Of a stretch of DNA of 64,000 nucleotides, positions 37,804-52,800 are shown piece after piece (the stretch's first letter is position 1; each line of letters begins with the position of its first letter). The DNA is from Ricordea florida (lineage: Eukaryota; Cnidaria; Anthozoa; Corallimorpharia; Ricordeidae): assembly GCA_949710005.1 (NCBI GenBank), contig OX453287.1:16804060-16868059 (forward strand), read 5' to 3'. A program made the translations under genes and the position numbers. The notes below the pieces were generated by a model, which ran no database searches, was not told the origin of the DNA, and saw nothing but the letters and a program-made list of their open reading frames with translations.

Positions 37804-40800
37804 TCATGCAGTTTGAGCTATAAGATGCGCAAGGTCTCGCTTGAACAGAAGCAGTTCGCCACCGAAGTCTTTCATAATGACGTAATTTCTCACATCAGAA
37901 ACGACTGCATCTTCGGAATCGCTAGGGTTGCGATCGGTCTCATCCTCGTGATTTTCTTTATTTGACTCGCCGAAAATTTCCTGTTGAGAACACGAAAAAA
38001 AAATTTGTAAGTTAAAGCATCTTGGAAAAACGTATGCAACAGCTAATCTGCTAAATGTCCCAAATCACCCTAGTGATTGTTTTCCGGTTCTCAAAGGACC
38101 CACCCCTCCCCTGCCATCACACTTTCGATTGCTTGGGATACTTCAAGTTGTATTTCATGTTCTCAATTATGTGCTGCATTCTTGAATTATTGTAAAATTA
38201 CCCAATTACTTTTCTCCTAATTCCTTGAATGAGAAATTCGCTGTAAAGCCAGCAAGCTCACCAAGAACTGTCTTGTATCATTATCAAGCCTTTCTCTCAA
38301 GTCACGCAGTCCTTCTGGGGCGTAAGGAGAAATTCTGTTTTCTTGAAGCTAAGAAAAACACAGAAAAAAGGGCAGGGTCATGTCACTTGTACTGAATCAG
38401 ATATCCAAACAACGACAACTTTGTTAATGACAGCAGCCTATAACCTGGAGTGAACAACTGTACTATACATGTTGTAGTTCAATTTTTTCCTTGGTTCAAA
38501 TTTTATTTTCCTTTGTTTTCTGGTATGGTAATGTATGATAATGACTTTGAAACAAAGGAAAATAAAATTTGAACCAAGGAAAATTAAAGGCACTCAGTGA
38601 GTGCGTGTGGTTACTCCAAAATGTTAAGGATAAATGGAAACTCGTTTTTTAAAAGCCCTTTTCATAGTGAAAAAATACAGGTACTACTTTAACATCAAGA
38701 GTCAGGTGAACATTGGCTATATGCAATGCATGCAGATCTTATTTTCTTTTATGTTTCGAATGTTCAGTGGAAAAATTAAGCATCTATATATTCATATTGC
38801 TTGATAACACGGATTTCCGTGCTTGTGAGTGAAGAAGCGCGAGAGTTTGTCTAGACAAAGTTGCATAGTTCACATAATTTGTTTGGAAGTGAACTGTCGC
38901 AGCGAAACACGTTAATTAAAGTGAAAATATTTTGGCACTTAAATTTTATCAGCAGTCCAAAGCATGGGATATTTGCGAAATCTTGTTTTAATCAGTTTAC
39001 GATCCCAAGGTTTCCCACGGAAGAAAGCGAAATTTCATTCAGGAAGATTTTGGTCACGTGCTAGGCAACAGGTAGTCGCGGAAAGTGTGAGAACATTACT
39101 AGTATTGACAGCCGGTAAAATATGAGCCTTGAAAATAAAAAGCCGACAAATTTAGGCCAGATCCGAAATTTTATTTTGAACCCTGATTCATATTATGCGT
39201 TTCAAATTTTTGTAGAAGTGAATGTCGATGTTTTTTTTATTCGCGTTCGTCGTTCTGTTGTTTTCTAAACTCTAAAATTCAAGAAATAAATTCTCGGGTA
39301 TAATTTAATATATTGAATCTTTATTAGATTACCTACTAAAAGTAGGGATTATGCCAGACTTTTGTAATATCTTTTATATAATATCTCTTGGTTTCAGAAC
39401 TGTTTTCACGTGTCTGTAAAAATCTGAAAAATAATTTTTCTCTTCAATTACCCGGCAGAAGAAACCTGAAATAGGATTTCCTTAATCGATTAAGTTTTTA
39501 AGAAATAACGATCTAAAAGGACATACAAATGCATTTATTTCCACGCACCGACCTTGGCCTTAAGCCAGAGACATCATCCTATTGTGACGTCACATTCTAT
39601 TGTTACGGACGGACTCGCATAGCGCCATGACAAAGTGGTACTCCGTAGGACGGAGCAGGGCTCAAAGTTAACGACCAACTGGTCGCATATGCGACTGGAT
39701 TTTTGGCTGTGCGCCTAAAAAATTATGTGCGGTCGCACCACCGCGCCTTAGAAACCAAAGTACAGAGCGACTTTTCTAGTGCTTACTCACCTGACTATCT
39801 AACGTACTCCGATTGATAAATTTAAATATAGGTAGAAACATAGATATAACACAACCAGGCACCAAGTAATAAAGTTGCACCATTTTCCTTTCATCGCTGT
39901 GTGTTCTATTCGTGATCTTTAAGCCTATTTTCCCAGTGGATTCTCCGAACTCGAACGTTCATTTTTTTTCCCACGTTCTGTGTTGTAAACAACTCCGCTG
40001 ACCCGCTGACACAGGCAAATGAAGGAATGGAAGGAATGAAGCACGTGCTTCTCGCGCAATCGATGATCAGGTCAAAAAGAGAAATGTGTGGAACTTTTCT
40101 GTTATCTTGAATGATGATAACACGTAATAATTTCTGAAAGTGGGAAGTCGAGTTGATGTAAAAAAAAAAACAATAGTATTTTCGCTATCTTTTGGTTCAA
40201 CGTAAAGGTGAGCTAAAGGTGACTAATAAATGTCTTTAAGCTATTGCTTTCTGTTTTTACTGGGGCTTCCGTTAAGCTTGTCCGAGTCAGAAATGCAGGC
40301 CGTTAGTTTTCTTGGTCACCAAATGGGGGTCACAGTGGCAGGCGTTCCTTGCGGAGATCGGAAAACTAGAAGTGAGAATTAAATCGTTTGCTCGTTCTTC
40401 GCGCACAACAGTTACAGAATGCTGCGTTTTGTAAAGAAAGCTTCAGCTAGCCAAATGAGCAAAGTTCGTGCTAGTTCTCACGAATACCTAGCCTCCTGTG
40501 CAGACGTCCTTACGCCCTAAGGACGTCTGCATAGGAGGCTAACGAATACCCAGATGTTGAAAAATTAAGAATCTTTCAGTCGTGAACAAAATTTCAAAGG
40601 TGAGGCAAACAACAAGCAATCGGATAGAGAGGATACTTCTGTTCAATCATTAGTTAATATCAAAGCTTAACTCTTGTGTGAAATATCCTGATTTTTTTTA
40701 TTTGTTTTTGTTGTTTTCAGTACCTCTAGCAGGCCCATATTGCAATACGAAGCCCGCGTCGCTCGTTTTGGAGCGTTAAGTATTCTTTTGGAGTAGGTGC

Positions 40801-43800
40801 TCCCGGTATTTGATGCTGTGCGCCTAAAATTTTTAACTGTGCGCCCAAAATTTCGGCAGTGCGCCTAAAAACTTACACCTGGTCGCACAAGTGCTCCCAA
40901 AGCCAAAAATAAACTTTGAGCCCTGCGGAGTAACCACAAAAATTGAACTACAACATATACATTTTTGAGTGAGCATTTCTGTTCTCAAACTTTATTATAT
41001 GTAATCAAAAGTTCTCGTCTTAGACTTTGAATTAGAATTTATTTCGAATTTTCAATTAATTGTTGCGCACACATAACACGGTCAAGTTTATGACCGCAGA
41101 TGTCGACAAACAAGTTTCTTTTTTAAAAATAACTGTCTTTGGAAATGCTCTACCAGAGGGTAAGTATGGAAGTCGCTCCCCCCCGGTTAATGAGGTCCTC
41201 ATATTGATTATTTTCAAAACAATCATCCTGTCAATCATATATTTAACAAGAGCGCTTCATGGGCTGCGGATTTAACTAAAATCCTAACATTTAAAGCTCC
41301 TAATTTAATTCTTATGAAAGCGGAAGGTGGTTATTGCTTTGGCTTTCAGAGTAGTTTGGATTTTTAAGCGAAATAGACCATGGGTAGCACCCTTATTTTT
41401 TCTTAGTCCACAACCCATGAAATAGAAATAGAGATTCATGTACCCCTCCCCCAACGCCACTACATGACGCCTCCCCCCTGCACCCAGCGCACAAGAGTGT
41501 AGGCTTCAACTTACCACTTTTGTCATCAAACTCGTTATATTTGACAGGACAGAGCCCAGCTGGCTGCTTAGCTTTTGTTCCTCTCCTTCCGTGCTCTGTG
41601 TTACCAGTGATATTGCCGCTTTGTATCTTAAGAACTTTTGGCGGTCATCATTTACAATTCCTCCTTCTGTTGACTGGGTAAAGAGGAAAAAAAAGGTTAA
41701 AAGGTTAAACTTGACCACGTGTAGGATGTATGGTTACAACAAAGCCAGTTTGAGACACTACTGGAACACCATTGTGCCAAATTCCTTTTGCCGCTATAAA
41801 ATTCATTTTCTTTCAACTCTCCACTCGTTCCGTATCCTTCTAAACTTGTAAGAGGCCTTCGTGAGGGTCGGACAACCCGAAATAAACTACAATATGAATC
41901 TACCCATGTGCCACCAGGCACGAGGAGGACCGGTCAGGTAACATGAAACTTAAGCCAGATACGCGGTTACTATTCATGAAATGAATGAAAATATTAACAG
42001 AGAAATTGAAACTTGTGACGGCGAAGAATTCACAACTGTAACCAAGAACGGAAGGCAACGTTCATAACTCATTGTGCTTTTAAACAGGAGTCTATAACGC
42101 GCTTAGTAGTTGTAAAACGCCGATTCTGGCGCACCGTTTAATTTTTAGTGCGAAAAAAAGTTAATCAAAAATTATCAGAAAATTAAACAGAGATTTTACC
42201 AAGCCGACGCCAAGCCGACACCAAGCCTATACCAAACCGACACCAAGCCGACACCAAACCGACGCCAAGCCTATACCAAGCCTATACCAAGCCTATACCA
42301 AACCGACGCCAAGCCGACACCAAGCCTATACCAAACCGACACCAAGCCGACACCAAACCGACGCCAAGCCTATACCAAGCCTATACCAAGCCTATACCAA
42401 GCCTATACCAAGCCAAGCCGGCACCAAGCCTATACCAAGCCTATACCAAGCCGACACCAAGCCGACACCAAGCCGACGCCGGAACTAAATCAATCCAATA
42501 AAATAAAAAAAAAAAAATGTGATTTAAAAAGAAGAATAATGAAATATCAAATGGAGAATTTAGAGATATTACATGTGCCGCAATTGAGAAATATTGCTAG
42601 AGAACATAATGTTCCCAATTATTTCAGGCTGCGCAAATATGAACTTATTGATGCTATTAATAATATTAATCCACCAAGAAATAATACACAAAACCGATTT
42701 CAAAGATTAAATGTTCAACAACTGAAAGATCTTGCTAGAGAACGGGACATTCCCCGCTATTATAGGCTGCGTAAACAAGAACTTATTACTGCTCTTAATA
42801 CTATTGAAAATACAACAAACCAACAACAAAGGCCCAATCCAGCCCCCAGAAATGATATACAAAACCCACCACAAACATTTAATGCAGAAACACCGCCACC
42901 AGGTTCGCCGGATAGATCTTGGGTAAAAGAACCCCCAGGCTCACCCCCACCCAGAAAAAATATTACAAAAAGAAAACTTGCGCCTACTTTTATAAAACCG
43001 AAAAAACCATCAAACAAAACTTTTAATTGGGGAAATTATTCATTTAAGGTTATGGATAACAACGAGTTTGTCAAAAAGCTTGCAGATTTAACCAATGAAA
43101 ATATAATAAAACTTACTAATGATAGGCCACCAAAACCACAAAGGCGGGTAAATATATCTGATAGTGTGAGAGATGAATTGAATGAAGAAAAGAAAGAATT
43201 CAATATAAAAGAACAAAAAACAGCATTAAAAGGGTATTTGAAAACATATAGAATAGATGGAAAGAAAGGATATGATGAACAAACATTTATCAATAAAATA
43301 AAACCAAAAGTTATAGATCTAATTAATAAACAAAAGAAGCCACTAAAGTTAAAATTTATACTTTGCAGCAGATTTTTTAAAACTAGTTTGAAAGATGGGG
43401 GTATGTTTTCTGAAAAGATTGAAGCAGAAGCAATATTTCATAGCAAAAAACCGGAGGTTGTAACAGAGGCTACAGATTTATCAAACTTATTTGACGTGAT
43501 GAGCGAACATATACTTAGTCTTTCTGAAAATTTTGCAAACAACGGCAGCGGTTGGAGATTTGATAGTGTGATATACTTTGATATCAACATAGACCCCTTT
43601 GAACCTCTTTCTGGAAGCTCCTATATTGAACTACCATCAAAATTAGCAGAAAAAAAAGCCATTATAAACGTTAAGAATCTGTATGATCAAGAGTGTTTCA
43701 AGTGGGCAGTTACTTCCGCCGCGTTTCCTAAAGAGAAAGATCCACAAAGACTAAATAAACAAATGAGGGAGAACTCAGAGAAGTTTGACTGGGCTGGAAT

Positions 43801-46800
43801 TGTGTTCCCAACTTCACTAAAAAATATTGACAAGTTTGAAAAGCAAAATCCTTATTATATTAACGTCCATGGATTTGATAAAGATAAAGGTGAAGTATAC
43901 CCTTTGAGAATAAGTAAGAAACAAAGCGGTTATTTGATTGAACTACTTCTAATATCGAATGATGAAGGAAATCAACATTATTGTTGGATAAAGAATTTTA
44001 GTAGACTTGTATCATCGCAAGTAAATAATAATCAACACAAACGAGAAACTTGCTCTAGATGTTATAACACATTTCCCACAGAAAAATCTTTAGAAAAACA
44101 TCTTGAATATTGCGCTACAAATGAAGAAGTAAAGATTGTTATGCCTATGGATAAAGATGGAAATCCTAAGTTTATTAATTTTAAGAACTTCAATAGAAAA
44201 ATGCGAGTACCCTTTGTTGTATATGCAGACTTTGAGTGTTATCCAGAGAAAATATACACCTGCTCGCCAGATGAAAGTGAAAGTTTTACTAATCAATACC
44301 AAAAACACAAACCATCAGGATTCAGTTATCTCATAAAATCTTTTGATGATAAAATATTTCCACCTGAGCTTGCACAATACACCGCCGAATCCCCAGATGA
44401 TGATATCCCACAGATATTTGTAGATAATTTGGAGCAGGATATTAAAAAAATTTACAATAAGACAAAATACCATAAGAAGGTGGGGTATATGACAGAAATG
44501 GATAAAAAAGAATATGAAAATGCTACTCACTGCCATATCTGTGAGAAAGAATTGGAAGAAGATAAGGTATTAGATCACTGTCATCTTACAGGAAAGTATA
44601 GAGGAGCAGCTCATAATGAATGCAACTTAAATTACAAGATTCCAAAGTTCTTCCCAGTAATATTTCACAACCTATCTGGATATGACGCGCATCTTTTTAT
44701 CAAGAATCTTGGTAAAACAAAAGGAAATATAAACTGCATACCTAATAATGAAGAAAAGTATATTTCTTTTACAAAACAGATTGTAGTTGATACATTTACA
44801 AATAAAGAAGGCAAGCGTGTTGAGGTAAAACGAGATATTAGATTCATAGATTCATTTAAATTTATGCAAACAAGTCTGGATAAATTAGTAACTAATCTAC
44901 CAAAAGAATCTTTCAAAAACTTAAATATTTTCTATGAAGGCGTGAAATTAAATTCATTGTTGAGAAAAGGCGTTTTTCCATATGATTGGTTCGATAGCTT
45001 CGATAAACTCAACTCAACTCAACTTCCACCTAAAGAAGAGTTCTACTCAAAACTCAAAGATGAAGATATAACAGAAGATAACTACCAGCATGCTAAAAAG
45101 GTGTGGGAAACCTTCAATATGAAAACAATGAGGGAATATCACGACCTATATCTTGTGTCGGATGTATTACTTTTAGCAGATGTATTTGAGAACTTTAGAG
45201 ATGTTTGTAGTAAAAACTATGGATTGGATCCCGCCTGGTATTATACAGCACCAGGACTAGCTTGGGATGCAACATTAAAGATAACAAAGGTTAATTTAGA
45301 GTTGCTGGCCGACATTGACATGCTACTTATGATTGAAAAAGGTGTACGGGGTGGGGTATCCATGATATCTACTAGATATGGGAAAGCTAACAACCCCTAC
45401 ATGAATGAATATGATCCAAAACTGCAAACAAAGTATATTACATATCTCGACGCAAACAATCTATATGGTGGGGGAATGAGCGAAAAACTACCTACGCGTG
45501 GTTTTAGATGGATGAGTGAAGAAGATCTTAAAAACTGGAAAAATATCCCCTGTATAATAGAGGCTGATTTGGAATACCCAACTAACCTTCATGATTTGCA
45601 TAATGATTACCCCCTCGCTCCAGAGAGACTTATCATTAATAAGGTTGAGAAATTGATTCCAAACCTAAACAATAAGGTAAAGTATGTTGTTCATCATGAA
45701 ACACTAAAACTTTACGAAAGTCTTGGATTAAAAGTTACAAAAATTCATAGAGGCATTACATTCAAAGAGTCGGCTTGGCTAAAACCATACATTGACTTGA
45801 ATACAAACCTCAGAGCTAAAGCAAATAATGATTTTGAGAAAGATTTCTTCAAACTTATGAATAACTCCGTATTTGGTAAAACAATGGAAAACATTAGAAA
45901 AAGGGTGGATGTGCGATTAGTTACGAATGAAAAAGATTCGAAAAAATTAATATCAAAACCTAACTATAATCATCGTACTATCTTTTGTGAAAATCTTGTG
46001 GCTATCCACATGAAGAAAACAAAGCTAGTATTCAATAAACCTGTTTACTTGGGTATGTGCATTCTGGATCTAAGTAAAACAATAATGTACAAATTTCACT
46101 ATAATTATATTAAACCTAAATATGGAGAAAAAGCAAAATTGTTGTTTACAGATACGGACAGCCTTGCATATGAAATAGAAACAGAAGATTTATATAAAGA
46201 TATTAGCCCCGATGTGAGAAAAATGTTCGATACCAGCAATTTTCCTAAAGACCATCCGTCTGGTATTGAGACTGGTGTGAATAAGAAAGTTGTTAATATG
46301 TTTAAAGATGAGACCGGCGGTAGGCAGATAACTGAATTTGTAGGACTACGAGCAAAGCTTTACTCCTACAAGATGGATGAAGGTGAAGAAGAAAAGAAAT
46401 GTAAGGGAGTAAAGAAGGCAATCGTGAAAAAAAGCATAAGATTTAATGATTATAAGGATTGCCTTTTCAATAAAAAGCCACAGATGAGACGGATGAATGT
46501 ATTAAGAAGTCATAAGCACGACGTTTTTTCAGAAACAATTAATAAAGTTGCACTGTCTTGTGATGATGATAAGAGAGAAATTTGTGAAGATAATATAAAT
46601 ACTTTTGCCTACGGACATTATCTTTGCAAAACAGAATTAGGAGGCAACTCAGTATCATGAGGTATAACCTGTAATTCTTCTCTAACAAACCCACGTCTTG
46701 GCCCATCCGCCAAATAATATAAAACTGGTTGATTTGATGAAACGACACTACGCTTAATATCATAAACTTTGATACTCCAAATAGGATCTGTAGCTCGTCT

Positions 46801-49800
46801 TTTTTCACCACCCTCGAGTTCACCAGGAGATAATAAATATCTAACTTTAACACTAAGAGGTAATCTAACCTCATCAAGACCCACAACTCGTTGATAATTT
46901 TTAGGACTAATATCAACCTCTTTCATTTTTATAGCTTTATCAGGTTCTTTACCGGTTATTCTCGTCGGTGTATTGTTCAAAGTTTTCAAAATATCAGGTA
47001 ATCGTTTTACCCATACTCTAGATCGATCATCACTTACCATTTCTTGTGCATATTGATGACTAAATAATTTTTCACTTAATGTCCTATTTGCTCTTTCTAC
47101 AAATGCTTGTGCTCTATGATTTCCAGCTTCACTTCTTTGTATTTTCACATTATGGTAATTCATAAGTTTTGAAACCTCGCCCATAAATTCTTTTCCAGGA
47201 TCAACCATTAATGTTTTGGGATATTTTAACTTTCTAGAATAAATTTTTTCAAAAGCTTTGGATATCTCATGACTTTCTTTTGAGGTTAATGCTTCAGCAT
47301 CTTTGTATCTACTTGCCACATCAACCACAACTAATGCATATTTAAATGTTTTTCTTCCAACTCTATCATGTGGTAAAAATAATAAATCTGCTTGATGAAT
47401 CTGATTAGGTTTTTCTACAGTCCAGTGTGGTCTTGGTATATACTTGGGAGCTGGAAGATAAATTTGCCATATTGCTTGTTTCTCTAACCATTGTTTTGCT
47501 TCATCTTCACTTACTTTCGCCTTCTCAGCTAATTTAGGAATTGCAGAATATCCTTTCCAATATCCTTCAGTTGAATAATATATTTTTGATATCTTTTCGT
47601 TACTCATTTAAAGATTAACCAAAGCATCTTATAAATTAAAATGGAGGAAGAAATCGAGCAAAGCTCTCCCCAGCAAAGCTGGACAAAAATAAATTTTAGC
47701 GAATACCAAATTAATATGATGAAAAAAATTATAATTTCAAAAATTCACAATATGGAAGATGGCGATGAACTTTTTAATCTTATGCTTGTAATTGAAGGAG
47801 TAAGAGAAAGTTTAGTAAAATATATTGAAGAATTAGATAATAAAAAATACCAATTCAGATGCCTATGAGGTTTAAAGATTAACCAAAGTATCTTATAAAT
47901 TATACAATGACGTCTGAAAAAATTAATCCAAACAGAATTCCTAGAGAGCCATTTGGTTTGAAAGCAGAATCAACAATGAATCGAATTACTCTCAATCCAT
48001 CCTCAGCTAGCCCTGGAGAAACATTATATATAAATATTCCAAAACTTTCTGAGAATTTAGTGATTGTACCAGGAAGTGTATCTCTACTATTTGATTTAGA
48101 TGTAGATGGGCATGCTAATAACACACTCGTGAATAATGTAGGTAGTAATCTTGTATCTAGACTTAGAGTTCTTTTTGGTGGTGAAACATTACAGGATACT
48201 CAAAGATATGATCTTTTTCAAACCTATCATGACTTATTCTTAACAGATGAAGAACGCGAAGATAGATTAAAACAAGGTATTTCTTCTGAAAACATGAGAA
48301 AGCTAAGGACAAATGCGGGTGATAAGAAAACACAAGATGTTAAGGCAGTGACTCTTGCATCAGTACATAACACCAAGTATCGTATACCACTAAACCATCC
48401 TATTCTAAACGATCATGGAGTTTTTTACCCAAAAGCTCTAGATCATCATCTAATATTTGAGATTACACTTGCTCCAATTAATGATATTGTTGTTTATTCT
48501 GACACTACTAAGACTCCATCTTATTCAATCAAAAACCTTGAGTTAGAATATTCTTCCATTTCAAGTGAATACTTGGCTCGTGAGGCACAAGCAGCTTATC
48601 AAGTCGGCAAAGGGTTTTTTTATGAAAATGTTACTCTACACAAAACTTTTACATTTTCTATAGGCGGTGATAGTGTTATAAATCAGCATATTAATCTACC
48701 CAGAAGATCAATGACAGGGATATTATGTTTGTTTACATTACCAATTGCAGCAGGAGCACGTAACTCTGAGAATTTTTACAATCCAGGTATAACCTCGATC
48801 AATATAGATGTTGATGGCGTGCCAAATCGTTTATATTCTAAAGGAATGATACCATCGGATCTATGGGAGTCAGTAAAGAAACGTTTTGGACTGACCGAAG
48901 GGAGGCATTCAGGTTCCTCCCGCTGGTCGGTAAAGGAAAAGGATTTTTATGCTGATAAGTTTGCTCTTTGGGTTGATATGAGAACTCACCCAGATAATGG
49001 TATTCATGGAGGTGGTCTAGCATTAAACAATACACAAGATGGTGTAAAACTAGAAATTAAAAGAAAACAAAGTGGATCTGGCACTATAACCTGTCATATG
49101 TTTGTTGTAGCTGATGCAATGATGGAGATTATGAATTCAGGTTTACGCTCCATTAAGTACTAAATTTAAAAAAATATTATGTTATGATACAAAAAAAAAT
49201 CATGGAAGAACTACGAGAAAAAATACCATTCCATTGTATCATAACCGGCCCAACAAATTGTGGAAAAACAAAGTACCTCATCAATCAGCTAAGAGGACCA
49301 TTCCGAAAAATTTTTGATTACATTGTTTTAATATGTCCAACTTATTCTAAGAATAAAACTTATCATAATTTTGCTCGAGGAGATAAACGTTTCTTTGTAT
49401 TATCACCAGATGCTAGTAACATTGATGAGATTAATGAGTTATTAACTGATTGTCAAACTTTATTCTCTGGAACAAATACATTAATAATTTTAGATGATTG
49501 TGCTGTTTCGGGTGATCTGAAGAAAAGATCTAACAAGTTTATAGATTTAGCATTCTCTGGAAGACATCACGGATTATCAGTTTGGGTTCTCACTCAGCAA
49601 TTAACATCCATAGCAAAACCATTCCGTGAAAATGTAGCTTGTGTTGTTTCATTCCATAATCCATCACAGAAGGGTATGAAGATGCTTTTCGAAGATTATG
49701 GGGGTGATTTAGACTCTGAAACTAGTAAAAAGTTTGTACAACTCCTGAAAACTGAAAAATATTCTAGACTTTGTTTATCTTTACGTCACCCATTTAATTG

Positions 49801-52800
49801 CTATTTGGAGATTCCTTCAGAGCTCTAACGAGTTTAAAGACCTGACCTTAGGTAAGAAAATTGCAAGATGACAGAAATTGAAGATTATATCCGCCTGGAA
49901 GGCGAGCCCGGCTCCGCCGATATAGAAGAAAAGACTGTAGGAAAGACAGAGGTAAAAGATAATGAACTTGAAATCAAACAAGAATCACTAGCCATTCTCG
50001 CAGCTCTTGGAACCACAAAGGAATATTTGGGAGTTGATATGAGTTTGGGGGATATAAAAAAATTATCAGTAAAAGACATTGAAAAATATTATAATCGATA
50101 TCAGGCAGTATTAGGTAAGAAAATTAATGGTGGGTTAGTAGATTCATCTCTTCAATTAATTTCTAAAGTTATTTCTTACATGGTTCCTGTAGATGATATA
50201 GAAGCTCTTTGTGATGACTTGAAGAATGATGATTTGGTTAATCGTGAACTAACAAACATTGTAGGGCTATTAGCATTGAAAGCAGGAAGATTGGCAGCAC
50301 TTGCTAGCGGGCTATTCCAGGTTGCTAAACACGTTAAATTCAACAAAATACAAGAAGTTTCAAGGACAATTACAGATAATGCTAACACAACTGAGCAGGA
50401 TACTAAGCAAGATGCTAACGGTACTGATACTGTTTACTAAGCATTATGTGATTGATTTAAAGATTTCTTAATGATATGTAAAATAATGTCTGAAGAAGTT
50501 GTTGAGCAAATTACAAGAGATCCTCCAAAAGAAGAGGAAAAAACTACAGGAAAAAAAGCAAAAAATCCTAAAAAAGTAGAAGCTGGTAAGAAATTAGCTG
50601 AATATCATAAAAAAGCAAAAGAAGCATTAGCTAGGGAAATTAAACGTGAAAAGGAACAAGAGGAGATTAAAAATGGAGAAGAAAATTACAATGGAGAAGA
50701 AAATGGAAAAGCATGGATTCCAGAGCTATCTTTTACTACTGTTTTATCCATTATTGGAATAGGGTTTACAGCATTTGACATGTTTATGAGATATTATAAA
50801 AATAGAATACCTGATTTATCACAAGTTCCTACTAAAGTTTCACCCTCAAATATTCCTGTGTCACAATCACCAACAACACAGATTCCGAAAATAGGAATGT
50901 TATAAGTAGAAAGTAGTTTAAAGATTTCTTACTGTTTAGTAAAAAATCATGTCAAGCGAAAATAAACTTGTGAAAACTGTTACTGATTCTGCAGTCCTTA
51001 TCGGATTAGCAGCTGGAGTTGGTTATGTAGCCAAAAAGATGATGAAAGAATCATTTATGAACGACCCATCCTCAAGTATTACAAATTATGCAAAATGGGT
51101 TGCTGTATTATCGGGTAGTATGTACCTAAAAACATATTTAGAGGATCAAAAGATTTTACCAAATTAAAGAATAATAATGGCATTTGTTTCAATAGCAATG
51201 ATGGTTGGAGGAGCAGTATTAAACTCAACAGCATTTGTTGGTGGGTCATATCTCGCAAAATATTTATCAGGAAATAAAACTGATGCAGAAAAAATAAGAC
51301 ACGATAAAGCAATGGAAAAATATCAAAAAGATTATGAAGAATATCAGGAAAAAAGACAAAAACTAATGGATTGGAAAATGAAGAAAAAAGATGAAAAATA
51401 TCAAGCATCAAAAAATATTTCAAAAACAAATGAACAATTTGCATTATATAACCAAATGCAACCGACGGAGCTGGGGAGAGCTTCGCTCGAAGAACCTAAA
51501 TTTTCAGATTATTATAGACCTAGTGACAATCAAAAGATGGGCGAAATGGTATATGTAGGCGGTGGTATGATGGCATTGGGGTATGCAGCTAGTAAATTTT
51601 TATAGATACTTCACTGTGTTCGATTTAAAGATTTCTTACTGTTGAGTAAAAAATCATGGCAGAAGCAGGAGATTTAGATCCAACTGAACTAAATGATCCA
51701 AAAGATGATGATGATGGAGGTAATAATGATACAATTTATTTGACGCCAACTAGAACATCCACCTCTATTGATAAAGATTATGCTGGTTATGATGAATATA
51801 ACCGATCGAAGGTAGGAATAGATGAAGAAGTAAGGAGCCGGGCTGTATGGGACAAACCGGCTGAAGCTAGGAACCTGAGTGATGTTTTGAAAGAAAGAGA
51901 TGAGGAATATGATAGAAGGCGAGAAGCTGGTCAAGAACTCAAACGTTATTTACCAACTTACAATCCTAATGATGTGACATTTAATGTAACATATGGGAAA
52001 GATGGTAGTATAATGGTAGAATTTAGTAATAGGGAGAATTCTGTACCGCATATCGTGCTTACTAAAGATAAAGTTCTTATGCTTGAAGATTTACCAAAAA
52101 CAATGAGAAAAGCTCTAGGTGCTGATTATGTAACAATGATTGAAAGATATAATAATACCATATCACAATTAAATGAAGAAAAAGAAAAAAATATAGAATT
52201 AGAAAAAATTGCGGATGGATTGATGGTGGAAATAAATGTACATCCGCAGGAGATTAGTAGATATGAAGAAAAAGAAAAAGAACTACGTCAATTCATTGAG
52301 AGACAACAGGTAGAAAAATCAGAAAATAAAATTCTTTTTGATGAAACTGTTAAACAGAATATAGAATTAAAAATACAAGGCGAAAAACTTTTGAATGAAA
52401 CAAAATTATACAAAGAGGAAATAGATAAATATAAGAAGGATAAATTAAATTCATCAAAGTTAAAACAAAGTAATGAACGATTAAAATCTGAGATTGTTTC
52501 ATTAAATGAACAATTAAGAAATAAAACAATTTCTATCGAAGAACAAAGATCTGATATTCAGGGTAGAAAAGAAGAAATACTTAAAAATCTACCATTACGT
52601 GAGCGGATAAAGTATATATTCAAAAAGTATGGGTTTACAGTCTTTTCTGTTTTAAGTGCAGTAGGTGTAATCATTGGTGTTATAGTTTCTAATCTTTCTA
52701 AAGGCCTATCCAAATTGGGTAAAGGTGTTGGTAATGGTTTGAAAACTCTTGGTAAAAAACTGGGTGAAATATTACCAGGATTGGTTGGAGCTATCGTGAG

